Assembly (NCBI GenBank): GCA_964486725.1
Contig: CAZAOK010000003.1
Span: forward strand, 18,526 to 82,525
Direction: 5' to 3'
Source of the DNA: M55B154 sp964486725
Lineage (GTDB): Bacteria; Spirochaetota; UBA4802; UB4802
Length of the DNA: 64,000 nucleotides
Every line of letters begins with the position of its first letter. Position 1 is the stretch's first letter. Positions 27,413 to 35,228 of this stretch are shown in pieces. A program made the position numbers and the translations under genes. The notes below the pieces were generated by a model. It was not told the DNA's origin. It searched no databases and saw only the letters and a program-made list of their open reading frames with translations.

Positions 27413-28261
27413 TTAATCTGTTATTGACATGTCGTATCTAATGAGTTTTCCACCACGTTCCAGATCCACTGAAATTCTTGAATCATTTTTAAGGTTTTCC
27501 CACATCTTAACCAGCTTTTCTGTGCTGTCAACCTGATGTCCATTTATACGTTTCACAACATCACCGCTTCTGGCTCCAAGCTTGTACAAGATATTATATG
27601 GTTGTACTTTAAAAAGTTTATATCCTTCAATTTTTCCTTTTACCCTGAAGGGCCCTGCGCGAATTCCTTTTAACGCGTTATCAATATTGTTCAGCACTTT
27701 CTGCTGAATTTCAGCCCGGCTCAAAGATTTCTTCACAAGACTGCTGGTGGCAGCCCCCCTGTTGATGGTTGGTGAGGCGACATTAGTACTACCTGGTTGT
27801 CCTTTATCATATAGATCAAGAATTTCTACACTGTCACCTTTTTTTAAATACACCTTCTCGTTATTGATCCTTACCAGTTTGTACCCGGCAATTGTATTAC
27901 CAAGCTTGTATATCTGGGGATCTTTTTCGCTGCGATTTTTTATCAGCGCCCTTGCGATTTGCCATGGCCCTGATATGGTTCCCATCAATGTAAGATCACG
28001 AAGTTCACCAGGCTGGGCTGCTACATCTGAATCACCAGAATTTATATCGGCAAGCTCAAAAAAACCAGAATCAAGGATATCCTGGTATTCGCCGAAGCTG
28101 TGTACTGTTCTCTGCATGGAAGACGCAAAACCAGAACTGGTATTTAACGTATCAACCGGTGAAGTTGAAAATTTAATGAACTGGTTTACAGTTATAGCTG
28201 TAATATATGAAAAACATACTATCGCGACAGTATTGGCAAGGTGATATTTAATATTTTGCAT
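27413..28261 (-). CDS. gspC: type II secretion protein GspC
   Basis: The 282-residue inner-membrane protein has an N-terminal transmembrane helix (about 8-28), the HR domain that binds GspD (LRDLTLMGTISGPWQIARAL ... GDSVEIL), and a C-terminal PDZ domain (VQPYNILYKLGARSGDVVKRINGHQV) thought to help select substrates. It is the first gene of the operon, and a good promoter lies 100 bases upstream. Confidence 0.88.
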   Translation of the reverse strand: MQNIKYHLANTVAIVCFSYITAITVNQFIKFSTSPVDTLNTSSGFASSMQRTVHSFGEYQDILDSGFFELADINSGDSDVAAQPGELRDLTLMGTISGPWQIARALIKNRSEKDPQIYKLGNTIAGYKLVRINNEKVYLKKGDSVEILDLYDKGQPGSTNVASPTINRGAATSSLVKKSLSRAEIQQKVLNNIDNALKGIRAGPFRVKGKIEGYKLFKVQPYNILYKLGARSGDVVKRINGHQVDSTEKLVKMWENLKNDSRISVDLERGGKLIRYDMSITD

Positions 28262-28359
28262 GTAATAACTTCACCCGTGCATGTATACATTGAAAATTTT
28301 ATCTACTTATGATTGCTAATCTGTAATAAAGTTACATATTGCGCACATGGTGATTAAGA

Positions 28360-28388
28360 AAATTATTTACTAAGTTATATATTGTCAA
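28360..28388 (-). promoter_or_regulatory. putative promoter of the gsp operon
   Basis: On the minus strand: TTGACA (28388-28383), 17-nt spacer, TAATTT (28365-28360), about 100 bases before gspC. Confidence 0.6.
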
Positions 28389-28410
28389 TAACTATTTGCC
28401 AACCAGGAAA

Positions 28411-28632
28411 TCAGGCTGCATATAAATCTACCGATAGTATTGTTGAAAGAGGTATCCTGATCTCATTCTTATTGCTGTCAGTCATAATAATTGAATTTTT
28501 AACCAGTTTTCTGCTTTTGTCCAATTCGATTCGATTGCCATCAGAAAGAAATACTATAATATCCAGTCCCTTGATGTCGATATACTTTTCCAGTAATACC
28601 TTGAAATTATTTTTCTTCGCTTTCTTTTTCAT
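28411..28632 (-). CDS. small basic protein, possibly Sm/Hfq-like fold
   Basis: A 73-residue protein; the ATG at 28632 has GGAGG 5 nt upstream, which sets the start. A lysine-rich N-terminus is followed by GLDIIVFLSDGNRIEL and SIIMTDSNKNEIRIPLSTI. The strand-turn-strand pattern and the final IPLSTILSVDL resemble the beta-barrel of Sm/Hfq proteins (compare the Hfq pattern ISIYLVNGxxL ... HAISTVVP). This is pattern reading only; no proven Hfq active residues were identified. It lies upstream of, and in line with, the T2SS operon but has its own unit. Confidence 0.6.
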   Translation of the reverse strand: MKKKAKKNNFKVLLEKYIDIKGLDIIVFLSDGNRIELDKSRKLVKNSIIMTDSNKNEIRIPLSTILSVDLYAA

Positions 28633-28701
28633 AAATTCCTCCATTTTATGTCTCATTAGAAATATCGGCATATTTTGATTTCTGTTTAATATAATTTTTC
28701 A

Positions 28702-28757
28702 CTCTTTCCGGATTATTTGGAATTGATAATAATTTTTATAACAATCCGGAATGAGCT
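28702..28757. repeat. dispersed inverted-repeat element, family 2, copy 1
   Basis: A 56-bp element with inverted ends TTCCGGATTATT and (complement) TTCCGGATTGTT, ending in GAATGAGC. A related copy is at 60398-60462. It sits in the 338-bp non-coding stretch 28633-28970; beyond it (28758-28970) I see no gene or clear signal. Confidence 0.65.
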
Positions 28758-28970
28758 AATTTCTTATATTACCATATTTGAAAGTGATTTAAATTCCGAA
28801 TTGCATCAATGTGACCAGGCAGCATCAGTCTATCATCACCCTGTGTCCCCGGTATATAAATCACCTTCTACATTTAAGCTGATACCCTGCAGCAAGTTAT
28901 TGACTAATTAAAAGCGGCATAATAATATAGCATTAACATCGATAACAACTTAAAGGATGCGTATACTGCC

Positions 28971-31022
28971 ATGAATAGGTTACACGGGATATTCTTCAGT
29001 TTATTTATAATTCCAATATTCATCACTTTTTTTCAATCAACATATGTTTTCGCGGATGATTCACAATTCCCGGGTACATGGCATTACGCGGTTGGCAAGC
29101 ATGGGGATACTTATCGTGAGGGGATAAACAGGAACTTCAGCAAACTTGAAAACCTGAATAAACTTCACCTCCTTCATCCCCAAAGAGAAGGCTTTCTATG
29201 GATTAAGACTTCTTTTGATTTACCTCGACGCCTGGAAAACAAACTATGTGAAATCCTGATTGGGAGAATTATTGTTGCTGATGAGACATACCTCAACGGG
29301 ACCCTGATTGGAAAGACAGGCAAGTATCCCCCTGGATTTTTCAGCGAATGGAACAAAACAAGAAATTACCAGGTACCTGCTGATATTTTACATAATGACA
29401 GGAAAAATACACTTCTCATTAAATTGTACGTACATCATGAAGGGTCGATTACCGGAAGCATGATGCTGGACGAATCAGCTATCGTTCACCAGGAATACGT
29501 GAAACAGGATTTTTTTAACTCCCGGATAAACGCTCTAATCTCATTTCTAATGTTTATGGTTGCATGTTATCATATATTAATATATTTTTTAAGAACTAAA
29601 GACAGGGAGAATCTCTATTACGCGCTGCTTTGTTATATTTTTTCATTTTACCTGACAAACTTTTACATAACACGGATACCTGGATTCGACTACACAGGAT
29701 TTTCATACCTTTTCTTTCAGAAACTGGTAATAATATCCATGTTCCCAATAGGGTATTTTCTCGCGAGATTTTTACAAATTTACCTTGGCAGGGAAAGCCA
29801 TGGCATACTTAAACATGTATTACGGGGGGCAACACTTCTTCCGGTAATGGCTGTTGTATTCCTGCCAGATTATGCCACTTTTATGCAGGGTCGATTTATC
29901 ATAACCCTGTTTCTGCTAATACACGCGGGATATGTAATATACATAACCATACAGGCGGCAATACAAAAACAGGTGGAGGCGAAAGTAATCCTCATTGGCA
30001 GTATTCCACTTTACTTCTGTATATTGTTCGATATAGTTGTTCATAATATTCTACAACTCAACGACTACATATACCTTGCCGGCCTGGGATTTCCCACATT
30101 TCTTATCGCCATTGCAGGTATACTGGCAACACGATTCGTTCAATATCACAATGAGGTTGAAGAGCTGAACATCTCACTGGAGCAAAAAGTTGATCATAGA
30201 ACACGAGAGCTGCAGAACGCCAACGAAGTGCTTCGCAATACCATGGAGGAGCTGCAGGAAGCCAAGGAAATAGCAGACATGGATATGCGAATGGCGGTCA
30301 ATGTACAGGAGAATATGCTCCCGGAAGCTTCGTCATCAACCCCCGGCTGGGATATGGCGGTTCATTTTAAACCCATGACCGGGGTATCTGGTGATTTCTA
30401 TGATCTATTTTACGATAATGGGCGCCTGAAAGGAGCCGGCCTGTTTGATGTTTCAGGACATGGAATATCTTCAGGACTGATTACAATTATGGCAAAATCT
30501 ATCATATACCGTCATTTCTGTGAGAATCCACTGGAGAATCCCGGTAAAGTACTTGAGGCGGTTAACCAGGACCTTGTGCAGGAGCTTGTAAATATCGACA
30601 ACTACCTCACCGGTATACTTCTGCAGTTTGAAGACGACATGGTGGAATATGCCAACGCGGCGCATACCCAGCTCCTGGTTAAAAGAGCATACAATAATAA
30701 CGTAAAAATGGTAAATCTTCAAGACGATGATTTCCGGGGTATGTTTCTTGGTGTTCCCGATATGCAGCAACGCTACGCCACATTGAAATTTAAAGTTAAA
30801 CCCGGTGACATGCTTCTTCTGTATTCTGACTGCCTTATCGAACAAAAAAACGTTGATAAGGAAGAGTATGGGATCGAACGGCTGGTAAAAGCGTTTCAAC
30901 GTGCCCCTAAAAATACGCCGTCAGATGTGATGGACTATATACTTCAAGATTTCGAAGCTTTCAGGAATGAAGAACCATACAATGACGACCTTACCATACT
31001 TATACTAAAAAAGAGTGGATAA
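28971..31022 (+). CDS. 7TM sensor with SpoIIE/RsbU-type PP2C phosphatase
   Basis: The 683-residue protein starts with a signal peptide (about 1-28), then a periplasmic jelly-roll domain (about 30-175) with ADETYLNGTLIGKTG and KNTLLIKLYVHH, resembling the sugar-binding modules of 7TMR-DISM sensors and beta-galactosidases. Seven transmembrane helices (about 185-385) and a coiled coil (about 395-445) lead to a SpoIIE PP2C domain with QENMLPEA, GDFYDLF, FDVSGHGISSGL, YSDCLIEQ and NDDLTILIL as metal-site motifs. Such proteins dephosphorylate anti-sigma antagonists in partner-switching pathways. No partner (STAS protein or anti-sigma kinase) is nearby. It converges on the ROK gene, with stops 2 bases apart. 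Confidence 0.88.
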   Translation: MNRLHGIFFSLFIIPIFITFFQSTYVFADDSQFPGTWHYAVGKHGDTYREGINRNFSKLENLNKLHLLHPQREGFLWIKTSFDLPRRLENKLCEILIGRIIVADETYLNGTLIGKTGKYPPGFFSEWNKTRNYQVPADILHNDRKNTLLIKLYVHHEGSITGSMMLDESAIVHQEYVKQDFFNSRINALISFLMFMVACYHILIYFLRTKDRENLYYALLCYIFSFYLTNFYITRIPGFDYTGFSYLFFQKLVIISMFPIGYFLARFLQIYLGRESHGILKHVLRGATLLPVMAVVFLPDYATFMQGRFIITLFLLIHAGYVIYITIQAAIQKQVEAKVILIGSIPLYFCILFDIVVHNILQLNDYIYLAGLGFPTFLIAIAGILATRFVQYHNEVEELNISLEQKVDHRTRELQNANEVLRNTMEELQEAKEIADMDMRMAVNVQENMLPEASSSTPGWDMAVHFKPMTGVSGDFYDLFYDNGRLKGAGLFDVSGHGISSGLITIMAKSIIYRHFCENPLENPGKVLEAVNQDLVQELVNIDNYLTGILLQFEDDMVEYANAAHTQLLVKRAYNNNVKMVNLQDDDFRGMFLGVPDMQQRYATLKFKVKPGDMLLLYSDCLIEQKNVDKEEYGIERLVKAFQRAPKNTPSDVMDYILQDFEAFRNEEPYNDDLTILILKKSG

Positions 31023-31024
31023 TC

Positions 31025-32224
31025 TTACGAAGTGTAATCCCAGTCCTGTTTTATCTTGTGATAACAAATCCCGAGAGAAGCAATTTCAGTGCCCAGGTCA
31101 AAGAACATCAGCCGGGTGCGGCTGTAATTCGCAACAGGTCCCTCATCACTAAGATATGAATGTATGGTGTCATTGATCTCTTTCACAGGATCACCGTATA
31201 CACGAAACAGCTCACCGGTGAGTATCACCAGGTGGGGGGCGGTAATGTTAATCGCGTCAAGCAACGCGTTGCTGAAATAGTGCAGGTATTCTTTCAACGG
31301 TTTTGTAAATTCAGGATCACCTGATTCATATTTTTCCTTGAGGTTTTTTAATACTGATTCCTGCACGGGTATTGACTCGTCATCAGTATCAATGCCATTA
31401 TTGCTGAGAAGCCCCGCGAAATTGCGATACGAGAAGAAGCAGTCAAGACACCCCGTCCTGCCGCACATGCACATGTCACCTGTGTCAGCCACCCGTATAT
31501 GTCCCATTTCACCATGCCCGTTTACAATATCTCCATTGAAAATAAGCCCTGAAGCAGCACCGGTACGGGCAGATACCACAAGCACCCTGCTGTAGCGTGA
31601 CATCAGGTCTATATCCATGAGGAAGTAGGATGTCATGTTGCTGATATTATGATCCACGTATACGGGAATGCCCGGAAAATGGGTGTTGCACAATTCAACG
31701 AAATTAAAATTATCAAGAAATGGCAGAAATGTATATGATGCCAGGATACCGGTTTCTGTATCAATATTACCGGGAACAGAGCAGCATATGGAAATGAGGT
31801 TTTCACGGTATATTTGTTTTCTTTCTATAACTGATTGTATATGCTGTACAAACTTTTCTTTAAATATTTCAAGTGTTGAGGGGTAGGGTATTCTTGTAAA
31901 ATGAGATTCCAGTACCTCGTTTGAAAAGCTGACCAGTGAAGAATATATACCTGACTGGTTGAATGTTATCCCGAGGTACAGGTTAGTTTGTGAATTAAGC
32001 TTAAAAAAAGAGGCCTTTCTTCCTTTTTCTTTTTGAGTCCCCTCGGCTGGTTTGATAAGTTTTTCATACTGCAGTGTTTTAAACACAGATATGACCGTGT
32101 CCATAGAATAGCCGGATATCTTTTTGGCTTCAGCCTTTGAAAGAGGTCCCGCGTGTCTCATGATGTCAATAACGTGATTTTTTTTGTTGGTTTTTCTCTG
32201 GTCTATTTTATCACCGAAAGCCAT
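31025..32224 (-). CDS. ROK-family transcriptional repressor
   Basis: The 399-residue protein has an N-terminal winged helix-turn-helix (residues about 15-75, GPLSKAEAKKISGYSMDTVI) and a ROK sugar-kinase-like domain. The nucleotide loop is weak, but ARTGAASGLIFNGDIVNGHGE and the zinc motif CMCGRTGCLDC (CxCGxxGC) are clear. NagC/XylR-type ROK proteins bind sugars or sugar phosphates. It is divergent from the GPH transporter gene, and the 184-bp gap holds a 36-bp dyad over the promoter. It is the natural candidate to control both halves of the sulfo-sugar cluster. Confidence 0.9.
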   Translation of the reverse strand: MAFGDKIDQRKTNKKNHVIDIMRHAGPLSKAEAKKISGYSMDTVISVFKTLQYEKLIKPAEGTQKEKGRKASFFKLNSQTNLYLGITFNQSGIYSSLVSFSNEVLESHFTRIPYPSTLEIFKEKFVQHIQSVIERKQIYRENLISICCSVPGNIDTETGILASYTFLPFLDNFNFVELCNTHFPGIPVYVDHNISNMTSYFLMDIDLMSRYSRVLVVSARTGAASGLIFNGDIVNGHGEMGHIRVADTGDMCMCGRTGCLDCFFSYRNFAGLLSNNGIDTDDESIPVQESVLKNLKEKYESGDPEFTKPLKEYLHYFSNALLDAINITAPHLVILTGELFRVYGDPVKEINDTIHSYLSDEGPVANYSRTRLMFFDLGTEIASLGICYHKIKQDWDYTS

Positions 32225-32330
32225 TAAAGAACCATCCTGCCGTTTATATACTTGTATTTATAACCTGTCGTCGGATACAGTATGCCATATCAATACGAAG
32301 TTATTCAAAAATCAATAAATTTAAAATAGT

Positions 32331-32366
32331 ACTTGACTTAATATCGTTAACGACATATTGTCAAGT
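32331..32366. promoter_or_regulatory. 36-bp operator-like dyad over the transporter promoter
   Basis: A symmetric site centred between 32348 and 32349 has 14 of 18 positions paired: outer arms ACTTGAC/GTCAAGT and inner core TCGTTAACGA. It covers the + strand promoter TTGACT (32333-32338), 17-nt spacer, TATTGT (32356-32361). The other arm gives a TTGACA on the minus strand toward the ROK gene. Confidence 0.7.
32333..32361 (+). promoter_or_regulatory. promoter of the transporter-isomerase-GH31 operon
   Basis: TTGACT and TATTGT with a 17-nt spacer; the spacer contains TCGTTAACGA. It lies 48 bases upstream of the transporter start. Confidence 0.7.
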
Positions 32367-32408
32367 GTTTTTTAGATTTTCCAATTAAAACTTTGCGAGG
32401 CTCCGGTA

Positions 32409-33899
32409 ATGAAAGAACAACGTAAGGTAACATTCGCGAATTTAATATCCTATGGGGTAGGCGATATTTACGGTGGGGGCTCATTCATCATCATCAGCCT
32501 GCTTTTCATGTATTTTCTCACCGACACCGTCGGGCTGCCGGGGGCCCTTGCGGGACTTGTCATGGTTCCCGGTAAGGTATGGGACGCTATATCAGATCCG
32601 CTAATGGGTTATATTTCTGATAATATTAAGACGAGATTCGGCCGTAGACGTATCTTCTTCCTCATCGGCATACTTCCGGTTGCCCTCAGTTTCACCTTAA
32701 TGTGGGTCACCATCAGAATGGACAACTCCTTTTTAACATTCCTGTATTACGCACTGATATTTATATTTTTCAGAACATCATTTACCATGGTGATGGTGCC
32801 GTATTCAGCTTTGAATGCTGAAATGACACTTGATTACAAGGTTCGCATGCGGCTTTCAGGTGCCCGAATGATTTTTTCACAGCTTTCCGCACTGATATGC
32901 GCCGTAGTTCCCAAGCTCATAATCGACAATTTCTACAGTAACAACAAGGAAGAAGGCTACATGGTAATGGCGGCGATTTTTGGTGTATTCTTCGCCTTAC
33001 CATGGATACTTGTCTACCTGGGAACCTGGGAAATCACAGCCGCGCAGAAAAAAGAAGGGGCCTCCTTTGCCAACTTTTTTAAGAGTTTCAAGACACTTTT
33101 CATCAACAGATCATTCAAGGTACACATGGGCATGTACATACTGTCCTATGCTGCCATGGATATACTCATGGCAGTGCTGATATATTTTCTCACCCATTAC
33201 GTGGGGAAACCGGGACTGTTCACCCAGTGTGTAGGGGCAATACTTCTTACCCAGGTGTTAATGCTGCCGGTATATGTATATATTGGCAACCTCAAGGGAA
33301 AAGGCTTTGCCTACCGGCTGGGTCTTTCCATATGGGGATCAGCAATGATATTGACCCTCTTTATCACACCGCAAAGCCCCCCGATGACCATAATTCTTAT
33401 TTCAATACTTATCGGTTCGGGCCTGTCCGCAGGTACCATGATACCATGGGCCATACTTCCTTCGGTTACCGACGTAGACGAGATGATCACCGCGGAGCAG
33501 AGAGCCGGCTCTTACGCGGGGGCAATGACTTTTATCAGAAAGATAGTGAACGCTCTCACCATAATGGTTTTCGGCTTTTTGCTTGATATAATCGGCTATA
33601 ACAGGCCGATCATGGAAACCGTTAACGGTGTAACGAAGATGATCGAGCAGGTGCAGGCAGAATCAACACTATTCTGGCTGAAAATGATATTCTTCCTTGC
33701 TCCATTTATACTGGTGGTCACCGGCATACTCGTTGCCTTCAAGTTCAAGATCACCCCACGAACTCACGGCATTCTTATTGACGAGTTAAACCGCCTCAAA
33801 GAGGGAGGCAGTAAAGAAGAAGTTACTCCCGAAACAAGGCAGGTATGTGAAGAATTGACCGGTCTTAAATATGAAAAACTATATGGAAACCATGTATAA
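32409..33899 (+). CDS. GPH-family (MelB/YihO-like) sugar:cation symporter
   Basis: The 496-residue protein has twelve predicted transmembrane helices of the glycoside-pentoside-hexuronide family. Typical motifs are an N-terminal FANLISYGVGDIYGGGSF, DAISDPLMGYISDN and TRFGRRRIFFLIG. E. coli YihO and YihP, the sulfoquinovose and sulfo-product transporters, belong to this family. Because the next two genes encode a sugar isomerase and a sulfoquinovosidase-like GH31, I infer uptake of sulfoquinovose or its glycerol glycoside. The sequence alone proves only the family. Confidence 0.88.
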   Translation: MKEQRKVTFANLISYGVGDIYGGGSFIIISLLFMYFLTDTVGLPGALAGLVMVPGKVWDAISDPLMGYISDNIKTRFGRRRIFFLIGILPVALSFTLMWVTIRMDNSFLTFLYYALIFIFFRTSFTMVMVPYSALNAEMTLDYKVRMRLSGARMIFSQLSALICAVVPKLIIDNFYSNNKEEGYMVMAAIFGVFFALPWILVYLGTWEITAAQKKEGASFANFFKSFKTLFINRSFKVHMGMYILSYAAMDILMAVLIYFLTHYVGKPGLFTQCVGAILLTQVLMLPVYVYIGNLKGKGFAYRLGLSIWGSAMILTLFITPQSPPMTIILISILIGSGLSAGTMIPWAILPSVTDVDEMITAEQRAGSYAGAMTFIRKIVNALTIMVFGFLLDIIGYNRPIMETVNGVTKMIEQVQAESTLFWLKMIFFLAPFILVVTGILVAFKFKITPRTHGILIDELNRLKEGGSKEEVTPETRQVCEELTGLKYEKLYGNHV

Positions 33900-33911
33900 G
33901 GGATTTATGGT

Positions 33912-35228
33912 ATGAAAGAACATGTAACAATAGGAGTAGTCTGCTTCGGAAGAAAAACCTTTGACTATAAGGAGGCAGAAGATCTGTACAGGTCTATACA
34001 GAAAGATCTTTCGAAGATAGAGAACACTACTTTCGAATGCGTTGAGGGACTTGTAATCGAGGTGGAGGACGCCCAAAAAGCCGCCCGCGGACTGGCCGCC
34101 AAACACGTAGACGCGCTGGTCTGCATAAGCGGCACATTTCACCTGGGCCACCTGGTGCTTGAGATGCAGAAGGTGGTGAACAAGCCCCTTATGCTCTGGG
34201 GTCTTCCCGAGCTGCCATACGACGGCGGCAAGATCAGGCTTAACTCCGTGTGCGGGGTAAACCTGAACGCCTCAAACCTGTACAAGGCGGGTGTGCGAAA
34301 CTTTCACGCCAATATCGGCAGCACCATTGATGAAGACTGGGTTGACGCCGTGCGAATAGGGGCGGCAATATCACGGGCCCATATCGGTATCGCCGGTTTC
34401 AGGGCCCACGGCTTTTTCAATCTCGGGGTATACGACCTTGCAGTTTACCAGAATTTCGGCACACTCATTGATCATTACGAACTTTATGAAATATTCAACA
34501 TCGAAGTAAAGGGGGAGGACGTGAAAGCCCGCCACAAACAGCTGGCCGATACATTCAACACACAGGGCATCTCTGAAGACCAGCTGAGCCGCGTGGCAGA
34601 GCTTGCTGCCAAACTTGACGCCTTCTTCGATAAGCACAGTATCACCGCCCTGGCCATACGATGCTGGCCGGAATTCGCGGCCGAGTTTGGTATTGCCCCC
34701 TGTGCCGCCATGTCACTGCTGCAGTCAGAAAACCGTATTATATCCTGTGAAGGAGACCTGGAAGGGGCACTCTCCATGATAGCCCACCAGGCCATGGGTG
34801 CCGAGACCCCCTTCCTTTTCGATTTCTCACAATTCGATTTCGAAGAGGATTACGCGCTGCTGTGGCATTGCGGTGTTGCGCCCTGTAATCTCTGGGATGA
34901 AAAATCCACCTGTTCTCTTGACAGCTATCACATGGGAGGCAAGGGGGTGACCGCGGATTTCGTGCTGAAAACCGGCGACATCTCTATACTGCGATTTGAC
35001 TCTGCGGGTGAAGAATACCGCGTGCTGCTGCAGCGTGCAAAAGGTGTGCCCATGGAAAAGAAACTCAAGGGGACCTACGCGAAGGTGGTTTTCAACGAAC
35101 CCGTGAAAGAAGTTCTGAACAAAGTTATCTATAATGGGTTTGCACATCACGCGTCTATGGTGTATGGTGAGTATATACGTCCCGTAGAAATCTTTGCCCG
35201 CATGAAGGGCTGGAGGGTAGTGCAATGA
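33912..35228 (+). CDS. L-fucose-isomerase-fold sugar isomerase, probable sulfoquinovose isomerase (SqvD type)
   Basis: The 438-residue protein has the fucose/arabinose isomerase fold. The likely metal ligands are E254 (CWPEF), D282 (CEGDLEGALS) and the His of DSYHMGGKG, matching the Glu-Asp-His set of FucI. Proteins of this size and fold (SqvD) convert sulfoquinovose to 6-deoxy-6-sulfofructose in the sulfo-TK and sulfo-transaldolase routes. Here it sits between a YihO-type transporter and a YihQ-type glycosidase. No fuculokinase or fuculose aldolase gene is nearby, which argues against ordinary fucose use. The stop overlaps the GH31 start by 4 bases. Confidence 0.75.
   Translation: MKEHVTIGVVCFGRKTFDYKEAEDLYRSIQKDLSKIENTTFECVEGLVIEVEDAQKAARGLAAKHVDALVCISGTFHLGHLVLEMQKVVNKPLMLWGLPELPYDGGKIRLNSVCGVNLNASNLYKAGVRNFHANIGSTIDEDWVDAVRIGAAISRAHIGIAGFRAHGFFNLGVYDLAVYQNFGTLIDHYELYEIFNIEVKGEDVKARHKQLADTFNTQGISEDQLSRVAELAAKLDAFFDKHSITALAIRCWPEFAAEFGIAPCAAMSLLQSENRIISCEGDLEGALSMIAHQAMGAETPFLFDFSQFDFEEDYALLWHCGVAPCNLWDEKSTCSLDSYHMGGKGVTADFVLKTGDISILRFDSAGEEYRVLLQRAKGVPMEKKLKGTYAKVVFNEPVKEVLNKVIYNGFAHHASMVYGEYIRPVEIFARMKGWRVVQ

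Noticed and set aside
33912..35228. Reading the isomerase as part of an L-fucose pathway
   Set aside because: No fuculokinase, fuculose-phosphate aldolase or lactaldehyde reductase is nearby, and the GH31, transketolase and LacAB-like genes do not fit fucose use.
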